Source of the DNA: Planctomycetota bacterium
GTDB taxonomy: Bacteria > Planctomycetota > UBA1135 > GCA-002686595
DNA length: 64,000 bases
Direction: 5' to 3'
NCBI GenBank assembly: GCA_029259635.1
Contig: JAJDEU010000039.1
Location: 43,974-107,973, forward strand
A model generated the notes under the pieces. The model was not told where the DNA came from. It saw only the letters and a list, made by a program, of their open reading frames with translations, and did no database searches. Below, in pieces: positions 49,413-58,549 of the stretch (the stretch's first letter is position 1; each line of letters begins with the position of its first letter). Made by a program: the position numbers and the translations under genes.

Positions 49413-51215
49413 CTAGAACTTGCGGCTCTTATGCAGCACGTCTTCCAATGTCTCGACGGTCTTGTCGCGCTGAGGCTCCGAGAGGTCCAGAATCTCCTGA
49501 AGCGCAATCCCGATGTGGGGGATGTACTTCTCGATGTACGAGCGCTTCTCGAACTCGCGCTTGAGCTGCTTACCCTTGCGAATGTGCGTGCCCAGCTTGC
49601 GCCCGCAGTCCTGCAGCGCCAGCCGGATCTCCTTCAGAATCTCGGGATAGCTCGCCAACGCTTCTTTCGATTCCGACGTGAACGGAACCCAGACGCTGGC
49701 GATGTGAATCATGAGCGCCATGGGACCCAAGGGAATCGCACCGCGCGGATGCTGCAATCCGTACTGGCGCCAGTTGGTCTGAACGACGCCCTTGGTCATC
49801 GCGCAAGCCGACTGCTGGTAGAGCAGCGGAACGCGGTTGGCCAGTCGCATCACGCGGACCGGTTCATCGGCCGATCCGACCAAATCCTCGGTCGCCTCCG
49901 CTGCCGACTTCTTCTTCTTGCGAATGCGCCCCTCGTCGGTGACTTCGAGTCCCGTTCCGCCCGGCTTGCCGTAGGCGATACCGACCTCGATCTGAAAGGG
50001 GTTGCCGCGATAGACCGTCGGAGGCCGGGTCACGGCGTGATAGAAGTCCGCCTCGACCTCTTTCTTGAGGCCGTTGATGATCAGCTCGGGACCGATCGGA
50101 GCGATGCAGCTGGTCGACGGCGAAGAGATCTTCGTCTTCTGAATGGCGGCGTGGAGAGCGGATGCCTCCTCGCGCGCGATACGAGACGGATAGGATTTTT
50201 CGGTCAGCCCCTTGCCGGCCAATTTGATGACGTCTTTCACCACCTTGGTCCCGACGCGACTGAACTCCTCCTTGAGGAAGCTCGACAGCGCCCGACACTT
50301 GGTCTCCTTCAGCATCGCGATCATGACGCCCAGCTCGACACCGTGCGGGTGCGGCTTGATCTCGATCGTCTCCGGCGGGAGCTCCTTCGAGTTGCGCTCG
50401 TAGGTGACCTTCTCTTCGGCGGGATCGGTGTAGTGCAGCGTGAGGTGCGGATTGGCGATCGCGGTCTGCTTGAGGTACATGTCGACCGAGCGCACGCCCT
50501 TCTGATAGCGCGCCTCCATCTCGATCTCGACGCGCGTGCCGTGCGACTTGTCCCAGTCAGAGGCTTTGGCCTCGTGAATGTCGGGCTTGTTTCGAGCCGT
50601 ATCGATCGTCAGGAGATACTCGTGAGCGTCCTTGCGCTTGCTCGTCCGCGAGAGAATCCGAACGGGCTTTCCCGTCGTCAGCTGGCCGTACATCCCCGCC
50701 GCCGAGATGCCGATGCCCTGCTGACCGCGCGTCTGTGAGAGCTTGTGGAACTTCGACCCGTACAGGAGCTTTCCGAAGACCTTGCCGATCTGAGCCTCGA
50801 TGATGCCGGGACCGTTGTCTTCGACAGCCATGCGGAAGCGGTTTTCCCCGGTTTGCGTGATCTCGACAGCAATCTCGGGCAGGATTCCGGCTTCTTCACA
50901 GGCATCGAGCGAGTTGTCGACAGCCTCCTTCACCGCGGTCAAAAGCGCCTTGAGCGGCGAGTCAAAGCCCAGCAGGTGACGGTTCTTCGTGAAGAACTCC
51001 GAGACCGAGATGTCGCGCTGACGCGTGGCCATCTCCTCGGCGTTGCTGCGCTTGCGACCGCCGCTCTTCGCCGCCGCGGCTGTCTCCTTCTTCGGAGCTT
51101 TCGCTTTGGAGGTCTTCCCCTTGGAAGTGCTCTTGGCAGCCGTCTTCTTGGTGGTTTTCTTCTTCTTTGCCACGGGCTCTTCGAGGTCGAACAAGGTGGG
51201 GGAGTTGTTGGTCAC
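49413..51215 (-). CDS. top6B: DNA topoisomerase VI subunit B (GHKL ATPase)
   Basis: 600 residues from a GTG at 51213-51215. The N-terminal 60 residues are a Lys/Ala/Thr tail matching in style that of the A subunit. GHKL ATPase motifs: E97-A-V-D-N101-S-L-D-A (N box), EDNGPGI (132-138) and TRGQQGIGISAAGMYG (162-177). The helix-two-turn-helix region (about 300-350) and transducer domain with NRVPLLYQQSACAMTKGV follow, ending in a helical stalk that contacts the A subunit. Length is close to archaeal Top6B (about 530) plus the tail; the C-terminal Ig-like domain of some archaea is absent. Confidence 0.94.
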   Translation of the reverse strand: MTNNSPTLFDLEEPVAKKKKTTKKTAAKSTSKGKTSKAKAPKKETAAAAKSGGRKRSNAEEMATRQRDISVSEFFTKNRHLLGFDSPLKALLTAVKEAVDNSLDACEEAGILPEIAVEITQTGENRFRMAVEDNGPGIIEAQIGKVFGKLLYGSKFHKLSQTRGQQGIGISAAGMYGQLTTGKPVRILSRTSKRKDAHEYLLTIDTARNKPDIHEAKASDWDKSHGTRVEIEMEARYQKGVRSVDMYLKQTAIANPHLTLHYTDPAEEKVTYERNSKELPPETIEIKPHPHGVELGVMIAMLKETKCRALSSFLKEEFSRVGTKVVKDVIKLAGKGLTEKSYPSRIAREEASALHAAIQKTKISSPSTSCIAPIGPELIINGLKKEVEADFYHAVTRPPTVYRGNPFQIEVGIAYGKPGGTGLEVTDEGRIRKKKKSAAEATEDLVGSADEPVRVMRLANRVPLLYQQSACAMTKGVVQTNWRQYGLQHPRGAIPLGPMALMIHIASVWVPFTSESKEALASYPEILKEIRLALQDCGRKLGTHIRKGKQLKREFEKRSYIEKYIPHIGIALQEILDLSEPQRDKTVETLEDVLHKSRKF

Positions 51216-51381
51216 GGAATTACCCGATTCTTTGGCTGCTGATGGTGCGCGTCTCGGCTCGTCTCAGCGATGCGAGCCGAAGTTGAGCACCAGGTTTATG
51301 GGCGCTAGCGCTTGAGATCAACTGCGGAGCGCGGCTTCGGCGACAACCTTACTACTGAGCTTCGCTTCGGACCGTTGAATC

Positions 51382-52215
51382 CTAGGGAATTAGAGCGTCC
51401 TCGAAACGAATCGCATCGGGATTGAGTTCCGCTTGGCACAGTCCGATGGCGGCTGCTCGATCGCGGAAGGCGAAGAGGCTCGGCCGCATAGCTTGGCCGG
51501 GTTCGTACAGACACTCGCGAACCAAGTAGCTCTCGAGTTCGCGAACCGGCAGCGACCACTCGACCGCGGCCGCTCGAGCCAGCTCTCCCGTCGCCGCACG
51601 GCCGCGAGCCCGAGCCCGCGCGAAGGCGGGCAGCCAGGGCGTTAGGTCGACCCCGGGCCGGACGATCCAAGTCGCGAAGATGAAGGGGAGGCCGGTCGCC
51701 TCGTGCCAGGCGGCGGAGGGATTGAAGACCGGCCGAGCGTTGGGCTCGAGGTACTCGCGGAAGGCGAGATCACCGATGCGCAGCCAAGCGTCGGCGGAAA
51801 CGGCGCGCGGATCGGTACCGGCGGGGACCTCGAGAAAGCTCGGATGGAGGTCGCGCTCGGCGAGGGTGACCTGGACCAGAGTGGCTGCGGTTCGGCTGGC
51901 CGGATCGAGAGCAACGGTCTCGAGGCTCTCGAGTGGTTTTCGCAAAAAGAGCTGCACGCTGGAGACCGTGTCGTGGCCCGCGACGGCGACGCCATCGAGG
52001 TAGCGATAGCCGGGCTGTCGAAAGAGCTCGATACTGCTGACGAGAGCAACATCGAGTTCCTTCGCGCGCAGCCGGCGAACGAGCTCCGCGGGGACTTCGC
52101 GCACCAGCTCTATGCCGTCTTCGTGCTCGAGACGCGAGTCGAGCGGCCGGGCGACGAGAAAGGGCACGCTGCCGACGCGCAGCTTCTTTTGTCGTGCGTT
52201 CTTCGTGTCCTTCAC
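51382..52215 (-). CDS. mqnA: chorismate dehydratase, futalosine menaquinone pathway
   Basis: 277 residues from the GTG at 52213-52215; the frame runs 85 codons further up, across the divergent gene's promoter, so a late start is preferred. Periplasmic-binding-protein-like MqnA fold: VGSVPFLVARPLDSRL, the ELDVALVSSIELFRQPGYRYL signature, and FNPSAAWHEATGLPFIFATWIVRPG. MqnA removes water from chorismate to give 3-enolpyruvylbenzoate, the first step of the futalosine route. Steps two and four (mqnE, mqnC) are encoded at 60-62.4 kb. Confidence 0.88.
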   Translation of the reverse strand: MKDTKNARQKKLRVGSVPFLVARPLDSRLEHEDGIELVREVPAELVRRLRAKELDVALVSSIELFRQPGYRYLDGVAVAGHDTVSSVQLFLRKPLESLETVALDPASRTAATLVQVTLAERDLHPSFLEVPAGTDPRAVSADAWLRIGDLAFREYLEPNARPVFNPSAAWHEATGLPFIFATWIVRPGVDLTPWLPAFARARARGRAATGELARAAAVEWSLPVRELESYLVRECLYEPGQAMRPSLFAFRDRAAAIGLCQAELNPDAIRFEDALIP

Positions 52216-52353
52216 TTCGTATCCGCCACGGGGGGAGTCTATCAGTCCCCGGCTAAACTCCCACCTCGCTTCGAGTTTGTCGCGCCGAGATCGGATTGAC
52301 TCGCTTTCGAGCTTGATCGCGCGATGGGTGCCGAGCACGCTACCCGCGCTCTC

Positions 52354-53241
52354 ATGCCTCCCTTCATTTTCGAAATGCCCGACTTTCCGGGCTACGCGCT
52401 GCTCGATTCCGGGGACGGCGAGAAGCTCGAACGATTCGGAGAGGTCGTTCTGCGCCGTCCCGATCCGCAAGCGCTTTGGCGGCCGAAGCTCGCACCGAAA
52501 GAGTGGTCACGGGCTCACCTTCGTTTTATCCGCGAGTCGGATCGCGGTGGACGGTGGGAGACGCATCGCGATGCGCCGCAGGCGGCGCGCGGCAAGGAAC
52601 CCAGCTGGACCATTCCGTACGGAGACGCGCGCTTCTCGATCCGCCCGACGCCCTTCAAGCACGTCGGGATCTTTCCCGAGCAGGCGGCGAACTGGGCCTT
52701 TGTCGAGGAGCGCAGCCGGGGTTTAGCTCCGGGCGAAAAGCTGCTCAATCTCTTTGGCTACACAGGCGCGGCCAGCGTGATTGCCGCGCAAGCGGGATTC
52801 GATGTGACCCATGTTGACGCGTCGCGAGCTTCGTTGAACTGGACACGCGAGAATGCAGAGGCGTCGGGGCTCGGCGAGCGAGCGCTCCGGATGGTTCACG
52901 AGGACGCGTTGCTCTTTGCGACGCGTGAAGCTCGGCGAGGAAAGAAGTACGCGGGCATCTTGCTGGATCCTCCGCACTACGGGCGCGGACCGAAGGGCGA
53001 AAAGTGGCAGTTCGAGGAGAGCTTCGCGCCGCTCCTCGAGGTCGTCGCAGAGCTTTTGGATGAGCGCGCTTTCCTCGTGCTCTCGACCTACGCGATTGGC
53101 TACTCGCCGCTCGCCTTTCACAACTTGCTCAGCGAGTTTCGAGGTGGGCAAGTCGAGGCCGGAGAGCTCGCGCTTCGCGAGGCCCAAGGGGAGCGGCTCT
53201 TGCCCTGCGGATTTTGCGCGCGTTGGTGGCGAGACGCATGA
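52354..53241 (+). CDS. class I SAM-dependent methyltransferase, RlmI/RlmK-like
   Basis: 295 residues from the ATG at 52354 (an ATG at 52324 adds ten residues). Small beta N-terminus, then HVGIFPEQAANWAFVE, motif I LLNLFGYTGAASVIAAQAG, motif II VTHVDASRASLNWTREN and the catalytic-type motif IV GILLDPPHYGRGPKG. This is the layout of 23S rRNA cytosine-5/guanine methyltransferases of the RlmI/RlmK(L) group, but without the PUA domain of RlmI. The target nucleotide is not known. Its stop overlaps the next start (ATGA), and the neighbour also modifies RNA. Confidence 0.82.
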   Translation: MPPFIFEMPDFPGYALLDSGDGEKLERFGEVVLRRPDPQALWRPKLAPKEWSRAHLRFIRESDRGGRWETHRDAPQAARGKEPSWTIPYGDARFSIRPTPFKHVGIFPEQAANWAFVEERSRGLAPGEKLLNLFGYTGAASVIAAQAGFDVTHVDASRASLNWTRENAEASGLGERALRMVHEDALLFATREARRGKKYAGILLDPPHYGRGPKGEKWQFEESFAPLLEVVAELLDERAFLVLSTYAIGYSPLAFHNLLSEFRGGQVEAGELALREAQGERLLPCGFCARWWRDA

Positions 53242-53924
53242 GCCTCGTCATTCTCCACAGCGACAATCATTTGCTCGCAGTAGAGAAGCTCGCCGGACTT
53301 CCGATTGTTCCCGACGAGAGCGGTGACGACTCGCTGTTCGATTTGGCGAGGAGCTGGATCGAGGTCGAGTTCGACAAACCGGGCCGCGCATTCTTGGGAG
53401 TCGTGCACCGACTCGATCGGCCCGTGAGCGGAGTCGTTCTGTTCGCGCGGACGAGCAAAGCGGCGCGCCGGCTCACCGATCAATTTCGAGAACGGACGGT
53501 TCAGAAGAGCTACCTCGGGCTGTGCCAAGGAGACCTGCCGGCGGAGAGCGGGCGGGTGGAGCACTGGCTCTTGAAGGATCGCGATAAGAATCGCGTGAAG
53601 GTCTGCGACGGAGAGCGGGCGGGCGCCAAGCTCGCGGTGACGAGCTGGCGTGTGCTCGGGCGTGCGGCGGGACAGACTCTGGTCGAACTCAAACCGGAGA
53701 CGGGGCGTTCGCATCAACTGCGAGTGGCGGTCGCGAGTCTCGGGGCGCCGCTGCTCGGCGATCTGAAGTACGGGGCGACGGAGCCCTTGCCGGACAAGAG
53801 CGTTGCGCTGCATGCCGCCGCGCTCGAAGTCGAACATCCGACTCTGCGGGAGCGGATGACTTTTCGCGCCGCGCTTCCGAACGGGGAGTGGTGGGGTTGG
53901 GCGCGTGGAATCGCGGACGTCTAG
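53238..53924 (+). CDS. RluA-family pseudouridine synthase
   Basis: 228 residues from the ATG at 53238. The catalytic motif VVHRLDRPVSGVVLFART contains the Asp nucleophile (HRLD), followed by the family strands KSYLGLCQG and LVELKPETGRSHQLRV. No S4 domain is present, as in RluA and TruC. It isomerises uridine in rRNA or tRNA; the site is not predictable. Translationally coupled to the upstream methyltransferase, so the pair probably modifies the same RNA class. Confidence 0.9.
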   Translation: MSLVILHSDNHLLAVEKLAGLPIVPDESGDDSLFDLARSWIEVEFDKPGRAFLGVVHRLDRPVSGVVLFARTSKAARRLTDQFRERTVQKSYLGLCQGDLPAESGRVEHWLLKDRDKNRVKVCDGERAGAKLAVTSWRVLGRAAGQTLVELKPETGRSHQLRVAVASLGAPLLGDLKYGATEPLPDKSVALHAAALEVEHPTLRERMTFRAALPNGEWWGWARGIADV

Positions 53925-53996
53925 CGAATCGAGCCCGAACGCGAATCGGCGCCGCACTTCTGCGCGACGCCGACAACGGGCATGCGATGAATCGGG

Positions 53997-54833
53997 CTAC
54001 TCGAGCTGGACTCCAAAGACGGCCGGAGCGACGGCGAAGATCGGTGCGGTGACGACCGGGCCATTCGGCCGGATCATGATTAAGAGACCACTTTGAATCG
54101 GAGCGTCGATCAGATCCGGAGTGGCGTCGGAGAGCTTTCGCCCGACGTAGCGCTCGCGCGCGAGCTCGCGTTCCGGCGAGTCGGGGCGGATTTCCGAGGG
54201 AGCGCGCTGCAGGTCGCCCGGAGAAATCTGAACGCCGGGCTCGTTCGCGCTCGCTGGAAGTGCCGCACCGCTTGTGGACGCGAAGCTCGTAATCGGACGG
54301 GCCTTGATGTCGAGGGTGTAGTTCGCTTGTCCGAACAGCGCGCGGACGACGATGTGAAAATCCAGGACGGGGGCACTGACGTTGAAGAAGCCGCTCTCGG
54401 GGCTGAAGTCGCTCTCGAAGAAGATCGCGATGTCGTCGATGGCCGGATCGTAGATCCAGGTATCGAGCTCGCCCGCCGAGTCGTCGAAGGTGAGTTCGAA
54501 TTCGATCTCGGAGGGCTGGGCCAGCGAGATCGAGAACCCGTCGAACTCGTCCGCGAAAGGATCGACGGCGGGGTCGCCTTCCTCGGCGTGGCCGCTGACG
54601 GTCATCATCTCTCCGTGGCGGAGGACGCCGAGAAAGTGCGGCGATGCGGACTCGTCGTTGGGCTCGAGCTCTTGATCGTTCGAGATCTGAACGAAGGTCT
54701 CGTTGACCGCAAAGGTCGTCGAACTGCGATAGCCATGACCGCAGCCGAGGCTACCGATCGACAGCAGGAGGACAGCGCAGAGGGCTGGAGATGTCGGGGA
54801 GGAAAACAGCGTGTGAGGGGCTTTCGGGTTCAT
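53997..54833 (-). CDS. lipoprotein with PPC-like (pre-peptidase C-terminal) domain
   Basis: 278 residues from the ATG at 54831-54833, with lipobox GSLGC (about Cys31). The middle region has the PPC hallmark E-L-E-P-N-D-E-S-A-S near residue 56, a FDGFSISL strand, an IEFELTFDDSAGELDTWIYD segment and LDFHIVVRALFGQANYTLDI. PPC domains are secretion or binding modules normally attached to peptidases; here the domain stands without one. The C-terminal 80 residues are of unknown fold and end in a hydrophobic strand (VTAPIFAVAPAVFGVQL). Confidence 0.7.
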   Translation of the reverse strand: MNPKAPHTLFSSPTSPALCAVLLLSIGSLGCGHGYRSSTTFAVNETFVQISNDQELEPNDESASPHFLGVLRHGEMMTVSGHAEEGDPAVDPFADEFDGFSISLAQPSEIEFELTFDDSAGELDTWIYDPAIDDIAIFFESDFSPESGFFNVSAPVLDFHIVVRALFGQANYTLDIKARPITSFASTSGAALPASANEPGVQISPGDLQRAPSEIRPDSPERELARERYVGRKLSDATPDLIDAPIQSGLLIMIRPNGPVVTAPIFAVAPAVFGVQLE

Positions 54834-55159
54834 GGGGACCTCCGGGCGTGTCCACCAAGAAGGACAATGCGTCCGGTTTGGCGGAGGGGGGTGCGAGGCT
54901 TGGGCGGTGCTCGGGGCGGTGCGCCGTCGGACTCGCGGGTAGAAGCGTGGTGGGGCAACCAGCGTGCCGCGCGGGTCCAACGGGCTGGTTCCGATTCGGG
55001 CCGGCGAGTGGGGAGAGCTGAGAGCGGGCAAGCGGGTTGGCGCGTCTTCAGCCTGGCCGGACCTCGCTCCGAGCATGATTGCGCAGGGAGGAGGTCGTAC
55101 AATCGCCGCGCCGCTCGGAGTGAGTGGACCTCTAGGGCGACACCACGTCGCTCGCCTTG
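54834..55159. other. intergenic region between divergent genes
   Basis: A 326-bp gap between the PPC lipoprotein (minus) and the GT-C gene (plus). GC-rich, no convincing coding frame. TACAAT at about 55095 could be a -10 element for the plus-strand gene, with TTGCGC upstream at a short 13-bp spacing. Nothing else recognised. Confidence 0.4.
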
Positions 55160-56797
55160 ATGACCACCCCTATGTTGCAGGCTTCCAGCGGCGCCACCGA
55201 GAGCGCGGAGTTCCGAATTTCTCCCGCCGGGTCCGATTCGCGCGCCTATCTATATGCCATCGCAGCCGCCGTCATCGGAACCCTCGGGTTCTGGCTCTGC
55301 GATGACGCCTACATCTCGTTCCGCTATGCCCGCCACCTCGCGGAAGGCCACGGCCTGGTGTTCAATCTCGGCGAGTCGCCGCCCATTGAGGGCTTCAGCA
55401 ATCTTCTGTGGGTGCTCTTGCTCGCGCCGTTCGAGTTCCTCGGAATCGCTTCCCCGCTCGTGGCGCCTATCTTCTCGATTGCGGCGTTCGCTTGGCTTGC
55501 CAAACAGCTCTCGATCGACCTCGTCACGATCGCTGCGCTCAATGGCGCGCGAGTCTTCGCCGTCATGGTCGTCTTTTTGTCGATGCCGCCGATGGTCGTT
55601 TGGGCGACGGGCGGACTCGAGACGATGGCCTTTGCTCTCGCGCTCTATCAAACCGGTCGCGGCCTCTTGGGGATTGGCTCCTCCCGCACGCTCGGCTTTT
55701 GGGCCATTTGCGCGGTGGGATTGCGCGTCGACGGCGCGCTCTATATCGCGGCGTTCCTCGTGATCGGTTGGAGCTCGAGCTGGATCTGGCCCGCCGCATG
55801 TTCGAAGAAGCGTCTAATCACCGTGCTCTTTTCCGCTGGCGCTGCCGTTCTCGCGATTATGGTCTTCCGGCAGTTCTACTTCGGTTTCTGGAGCCCGCAC
55901 ACGGCACGAGTCAAAGTCGAACCGAGTCTGGTCGTCTTCGATCGCGGCTTTCGCTACGTGCTTGCGATGATGGTGGGCATCCCGGGGCTACTGGTTCTGA
56001 CCTCCGTCGGAAGTTGGCACGGACTGGCGCGACTCTTCACATCGAAGAGTGATCAAGAGCGCGCGACGGTGGCACTTCTCGGAGCACCGCTGCTCGTCGC
56101 CGTTCTGCTCAGCATCTTGGCGGGCGGCGACTTCATGGCCTTTGCCCGATTTTTTGTTCCCGTCATTCCCTTTCTCACTCTGCTGCTGGGACTCGCTCTC
56201 GCCCGCACCGGAAGTGCTTCTCGCTTTCCGATCCCAAGTCTCTTTGTCGGCATCATCCTGGTCTCCAACGTCGCCGCTCTCTCCGATCGCGTTCCGATTC
56301 CGGAAAGTGTTCAGGAGCGCATTCACTTCCGTTGGAACAACGCCGACTATCAATCCGAAGCCTCTGTCTGGAAGGGCATGAGCGACCGGGCGGAACACTG
56401 GGCCTATCTCGGTCGCTCGCTCGCCGAACACACCCAACCCGGCGAGACCTTTGTGCGCGGAGCCATCGGAGCGGTCGGCTACTACTCCGAACTCTTCCTT
56501 CTGGATTCCTACGGTCTGGTCGACCTGGAGGTCGGAGCGGGAGAAGGGCAACCGGCCGGACACTCGCCCGGGCACGACAAACAGGTCCCGGACTCCTTCT
56601 TCCTCAGCCGGTCTCCCGACTACTTCACCTACACCGACCTGGTCCCCGACTCCGATCGAAACCAGGGGATCCCGCCCGAGCTCGCGGATCAACCACTCTT
56701 GAGCGACCTGTTCGAGTTGAAGTTTTATCCGTGCTCCGAACTGGAGGGCGTCGTACTTCGGTTGGTGCGCTACACACCCGACGCTCGTTCGGATTAA
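55160..56797 (+). CDS. GT-C fold membrane glycosyltransferase (AftB-like)
   Basis: 545 residues from the ATG at 55160. After a first helix (YLYAIAAAVIGTLGFWL) comes the acidic catalytic-type loop DDAYISFRYARHLAEGHG, then LVFNLGE..IEGFSNLLWVLLLAP, a signature shared with polyprenyl-phosphate sugar transferases such as mycobacterial AftB. About nine to ten further helices follow to residue 380, then a soluble C-terminal domain of about 160 residues outside the membrane. It adds a lipid-linked sugar to an extracytoplasmic acceptor. It is followed 160 bp later by a sulfatase-fold lipoprotein gene on the same strand. Confidence 0.72.
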   Translation: MTTPMLQASSGATESAEFRISPAGSDSRAYLYAIAAAVIGTLGFWLCDDAYISFRYARHLAEGHGLVFNLGESPPIEGFSNLLWVLLLAPFEFLGIASPLVAPIFSIAAFAWLAKQLSIDLVTIAALNGARVFAVMVVFLSMPPMVVWATGGLETMAFALALYQTGRGLLGIGSSRTLGFWAICAVGLRVDGALYIAAFLVIGWSSSWIWPAACSKKRLITVLFSAGAAVLAIMVFRQFYFGFWSPHTARVKVEPSLVVFDRGFRYVLAMMVGIPGLLVLTSVGSWHGLARLFTSKSDQERATVALLGAPLLVAVLLSILAGGDFMAFARFFVPVIPFLTLLLGLALARTGSASRFPIPSLFVGIILVSNVAALSDRVPIPESVQERIHFRWNNADYQSEASVWKGMSDRAEHWAYLGRSLAEHTQPGETFVRGAIGAVGYYSELFLLDSYGLVDLEVGAGEGQPAGHSPGHDKQVPDSFFLSRSPDYFTYTDLVPDSDRNQGIPPELADQPLLSDLFELKFYPCSELEGVVLRLVRYTPDARSD

Positions 56798-56941
56798 TCG
56801 AGCTCGACTTGAGTGATTCGCAGCCCGCCGGTCGGATCCGCGTGGGCTCACGCCGCGACTTCAACACGGCCGGATTACCGATTCCTTCTGGCGGGCGGCC
56901 ATTCGCGTCAACCCTTTGCCGTCTCATCCGTACCCGCCTGC

Positions 56942-56947
56942 TACAAT
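56942..56947 (+). promoter_or_regulatory. possible -10 element TACAAT before the sulfatase-fold gene
   Basis: TACAAT ends 10 bp before the ATG at 56958, giving a very short or absent leader. The best -35 candidate (TTGCCG) is about 20 bp upstream, which is long. Confidence 0.3.
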
Positions 56948-56957
56948 TCCAGCGTTC

Positions 56958-58502
56958 ATGCGAAATCCCATACCTTCACTCGGCCTTCTCGCGCTTTCCC
57001 TCGTCATCCTCAATAGCGCGTGTAAGGACGCGGAGCCCATGCCGAGCGTTCTTCTGATTACGCTGGACACGACTCGCGCCGACTACTTGGGTTGCTATGG
57101 AGCAGAGGAAGCAACGCCGGCAATCGATTCTCTCGCCGCTCGGGGAACGCGTTTTGATCTCGCGATCAGCTCGGCCTCGGTGACGCCAGTCTCCCACGCG
57201 ACGATTCTTACCGGCCGCAGCAACCGCGCTCACGGCCTGCGCGTATTCGCCGGTGACGGTGGATTCGTTCTGCCCGATGGTGTTCCGACCCTCGCGGAAA
57301 TCTTGCAGCGCGAAGGCTACGAGACCGCGTCGATTCAGAGCGCCTTTCCCGTCTCCTCCTACTTTCGCTTGGATCGTGGCTTTCGGCTTTTCGACGACTT
57401 CGAGACGACGATCGTCGGGGCGGAGGACGGCGTCAAGCGTTGGAACATGAAGGACTTTCAGCGGCGCTCGGACGAAACAACCGATCGAGTCCTCGAGTTT
57501 CTCGACCAAGTCGAGGATCCGTTCTTTCTGTGGGTGCACTACTGGGATCCGCACGATGCGGATTTGCTGCCCCCCGACTTTGAGCCGGACACATCGGGAA
57601 CGGAACGGTTTCCGAAGCGGCTCTACGGAGTGGAGGTGCGCTACGTCGATTCGCAGATTGGCCGCGTGTCGGAAGCTCTCGAGCAATCCGGTCGCACAGA
57701 ATCCACATTGGTTGCCATTGTCTCGGATCACGGACAGGGGCTGGGTGACCACGAATGGGGTGGCCACCGCATTCTGTATCAAGAGCAGGTGCGCGTGCCG
57801 CTCGTTATGGTTTTCCCCGGCGAGGTGCAACAGCCCGTGGTTTCCGAACTCGTTCGCTCGATGGACATCGCGCCGACGATCCTCGACTACTTGGGTCTTG
57901 GGATTCCGGACGGAACGACCGGAGCGAGCTTGCGCAACCTGATGAATGGCGTCCCCGAAGAAGGGCGATACGGCTTCGCGGACCAGATCAACGGCCTGGA
58001 CGAAAACGCGGGCATGGTTCGGCTTCGCCCCTTCGACATGTTCCTCTACGTTGCGATGGACGCGCGTTGGAAGCTGACCTATCGGCCGCTTCACCCGGCG
58101 TACAACGAGCTCTACGATCTGGAGAACGACGAGCTCGAACTCGTCAACGTCTTCGACGAGCACCCGGACGTGGTCTTACGTCTGATGAAGCAGCTGGCCT
58201 TTGAAGATCCGTGGGTGACGGAGCCATTCGCCCGCATCGAGGTCGAGGGTCGTGATACTGCCGCTGCTGCGATGGACAACCTCGGCTACACCGGCGGGGA
58301 CGAGCCCGACGAAGGCGAGTCGGACGCAGGCGAGTCCGACGAGGAATTCGTTGGGATGACGCACTTCATTCCGAACAGCAAGAGCTGGGATTGGCTCTGT
58401 CCGGATACCGCGCACGCCGAGGTCAATCCCCGTGGCGTTCGGGGCGCCCGGTGCGAGCTCTGCGAAACTCCATTGATTCCGCGTATTGGCGAAGCGGACT
58501 GA
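56958..58502 (+). CDS. sulfatase/alkaline-phosphatase-superfamily lipoprotein with Cys-rich tail, Thr at nucleophile position
   Basis: 514 residues from the ATG at 56958; lipobox LNSAC (Cys22). Metal-site motifs LDTTRAD (D37) and VSDHGQGLGDHEWGGH. The nucleophile position reads SVTPVSHATILTG with T76 instead of formylglycine-forming Cys/Ser, and the C/S-x-P-x-R box is absent. After an acidic linker (about 440-462, DEPDEGESDAGESDEE) a tail holds a Cys, then 17 residues on a C-E-L-C pair, which looks like a small metal-binding finger. Probably a cell-surface hydrolase or transferase of phosphate or sulfate groups acting with the upstream glycosyltransferase. Confidence 0.8.
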   Translation: MRNPIPSLGLLALSLVILNSACKDAEPMPSVLLITLDTTRADYLGCYGAEEATPAIDSLAARGTRFDLAISSASVTPVSHATILTGRSNRAHGLRVFAGDGGFVLPDGVPTLAEILQREGYETASIQSAFPVSSYFRLDRGFRLFDDFETTIVGAEDGVKRWNMKDFQRRSDETTDRVLEFLDQVEDPFFLWVHYWDPHDADLLPPDFEPDTSGTERFPKRLYGVEVRYVDSQIGRVSEALEQSGRTESTLVAIVSDHGQGLGDHEWGGHRILYQEQVRVPLVMVFPGEVQQPVVSELVRSMDIAPTILDYLGLGIPDGTTGASLRNLMNGVPEEGRYGFADQINGLDENAGMVRLRPFDMFLYVAMDARWKLTYRPLHPAYNELYDLENDELELVNVFDEHPDVVLRLMKQLAFEDPWVTEPFARIEVEGRDTAAAAMDNLGYTGGDEPDEGESDAGESDEEFVGMTHFIPNSKSWDWLCPDTAHAEVNPRGVRGARCELCETPLIPRIGEAD

Positions 58503-58549
58503 CGAGCTAGCGAAGAGTCCGGGAGAGCGAGCAAGTCTCGGGCGTGCGA

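Noticed and set aside
48921..50738. 605-codon open frame on the plus strand
   Set aside because: Antisense to top6A, the small membrane protein and top6B; the long frame is a by-product of GC-rich codon use.
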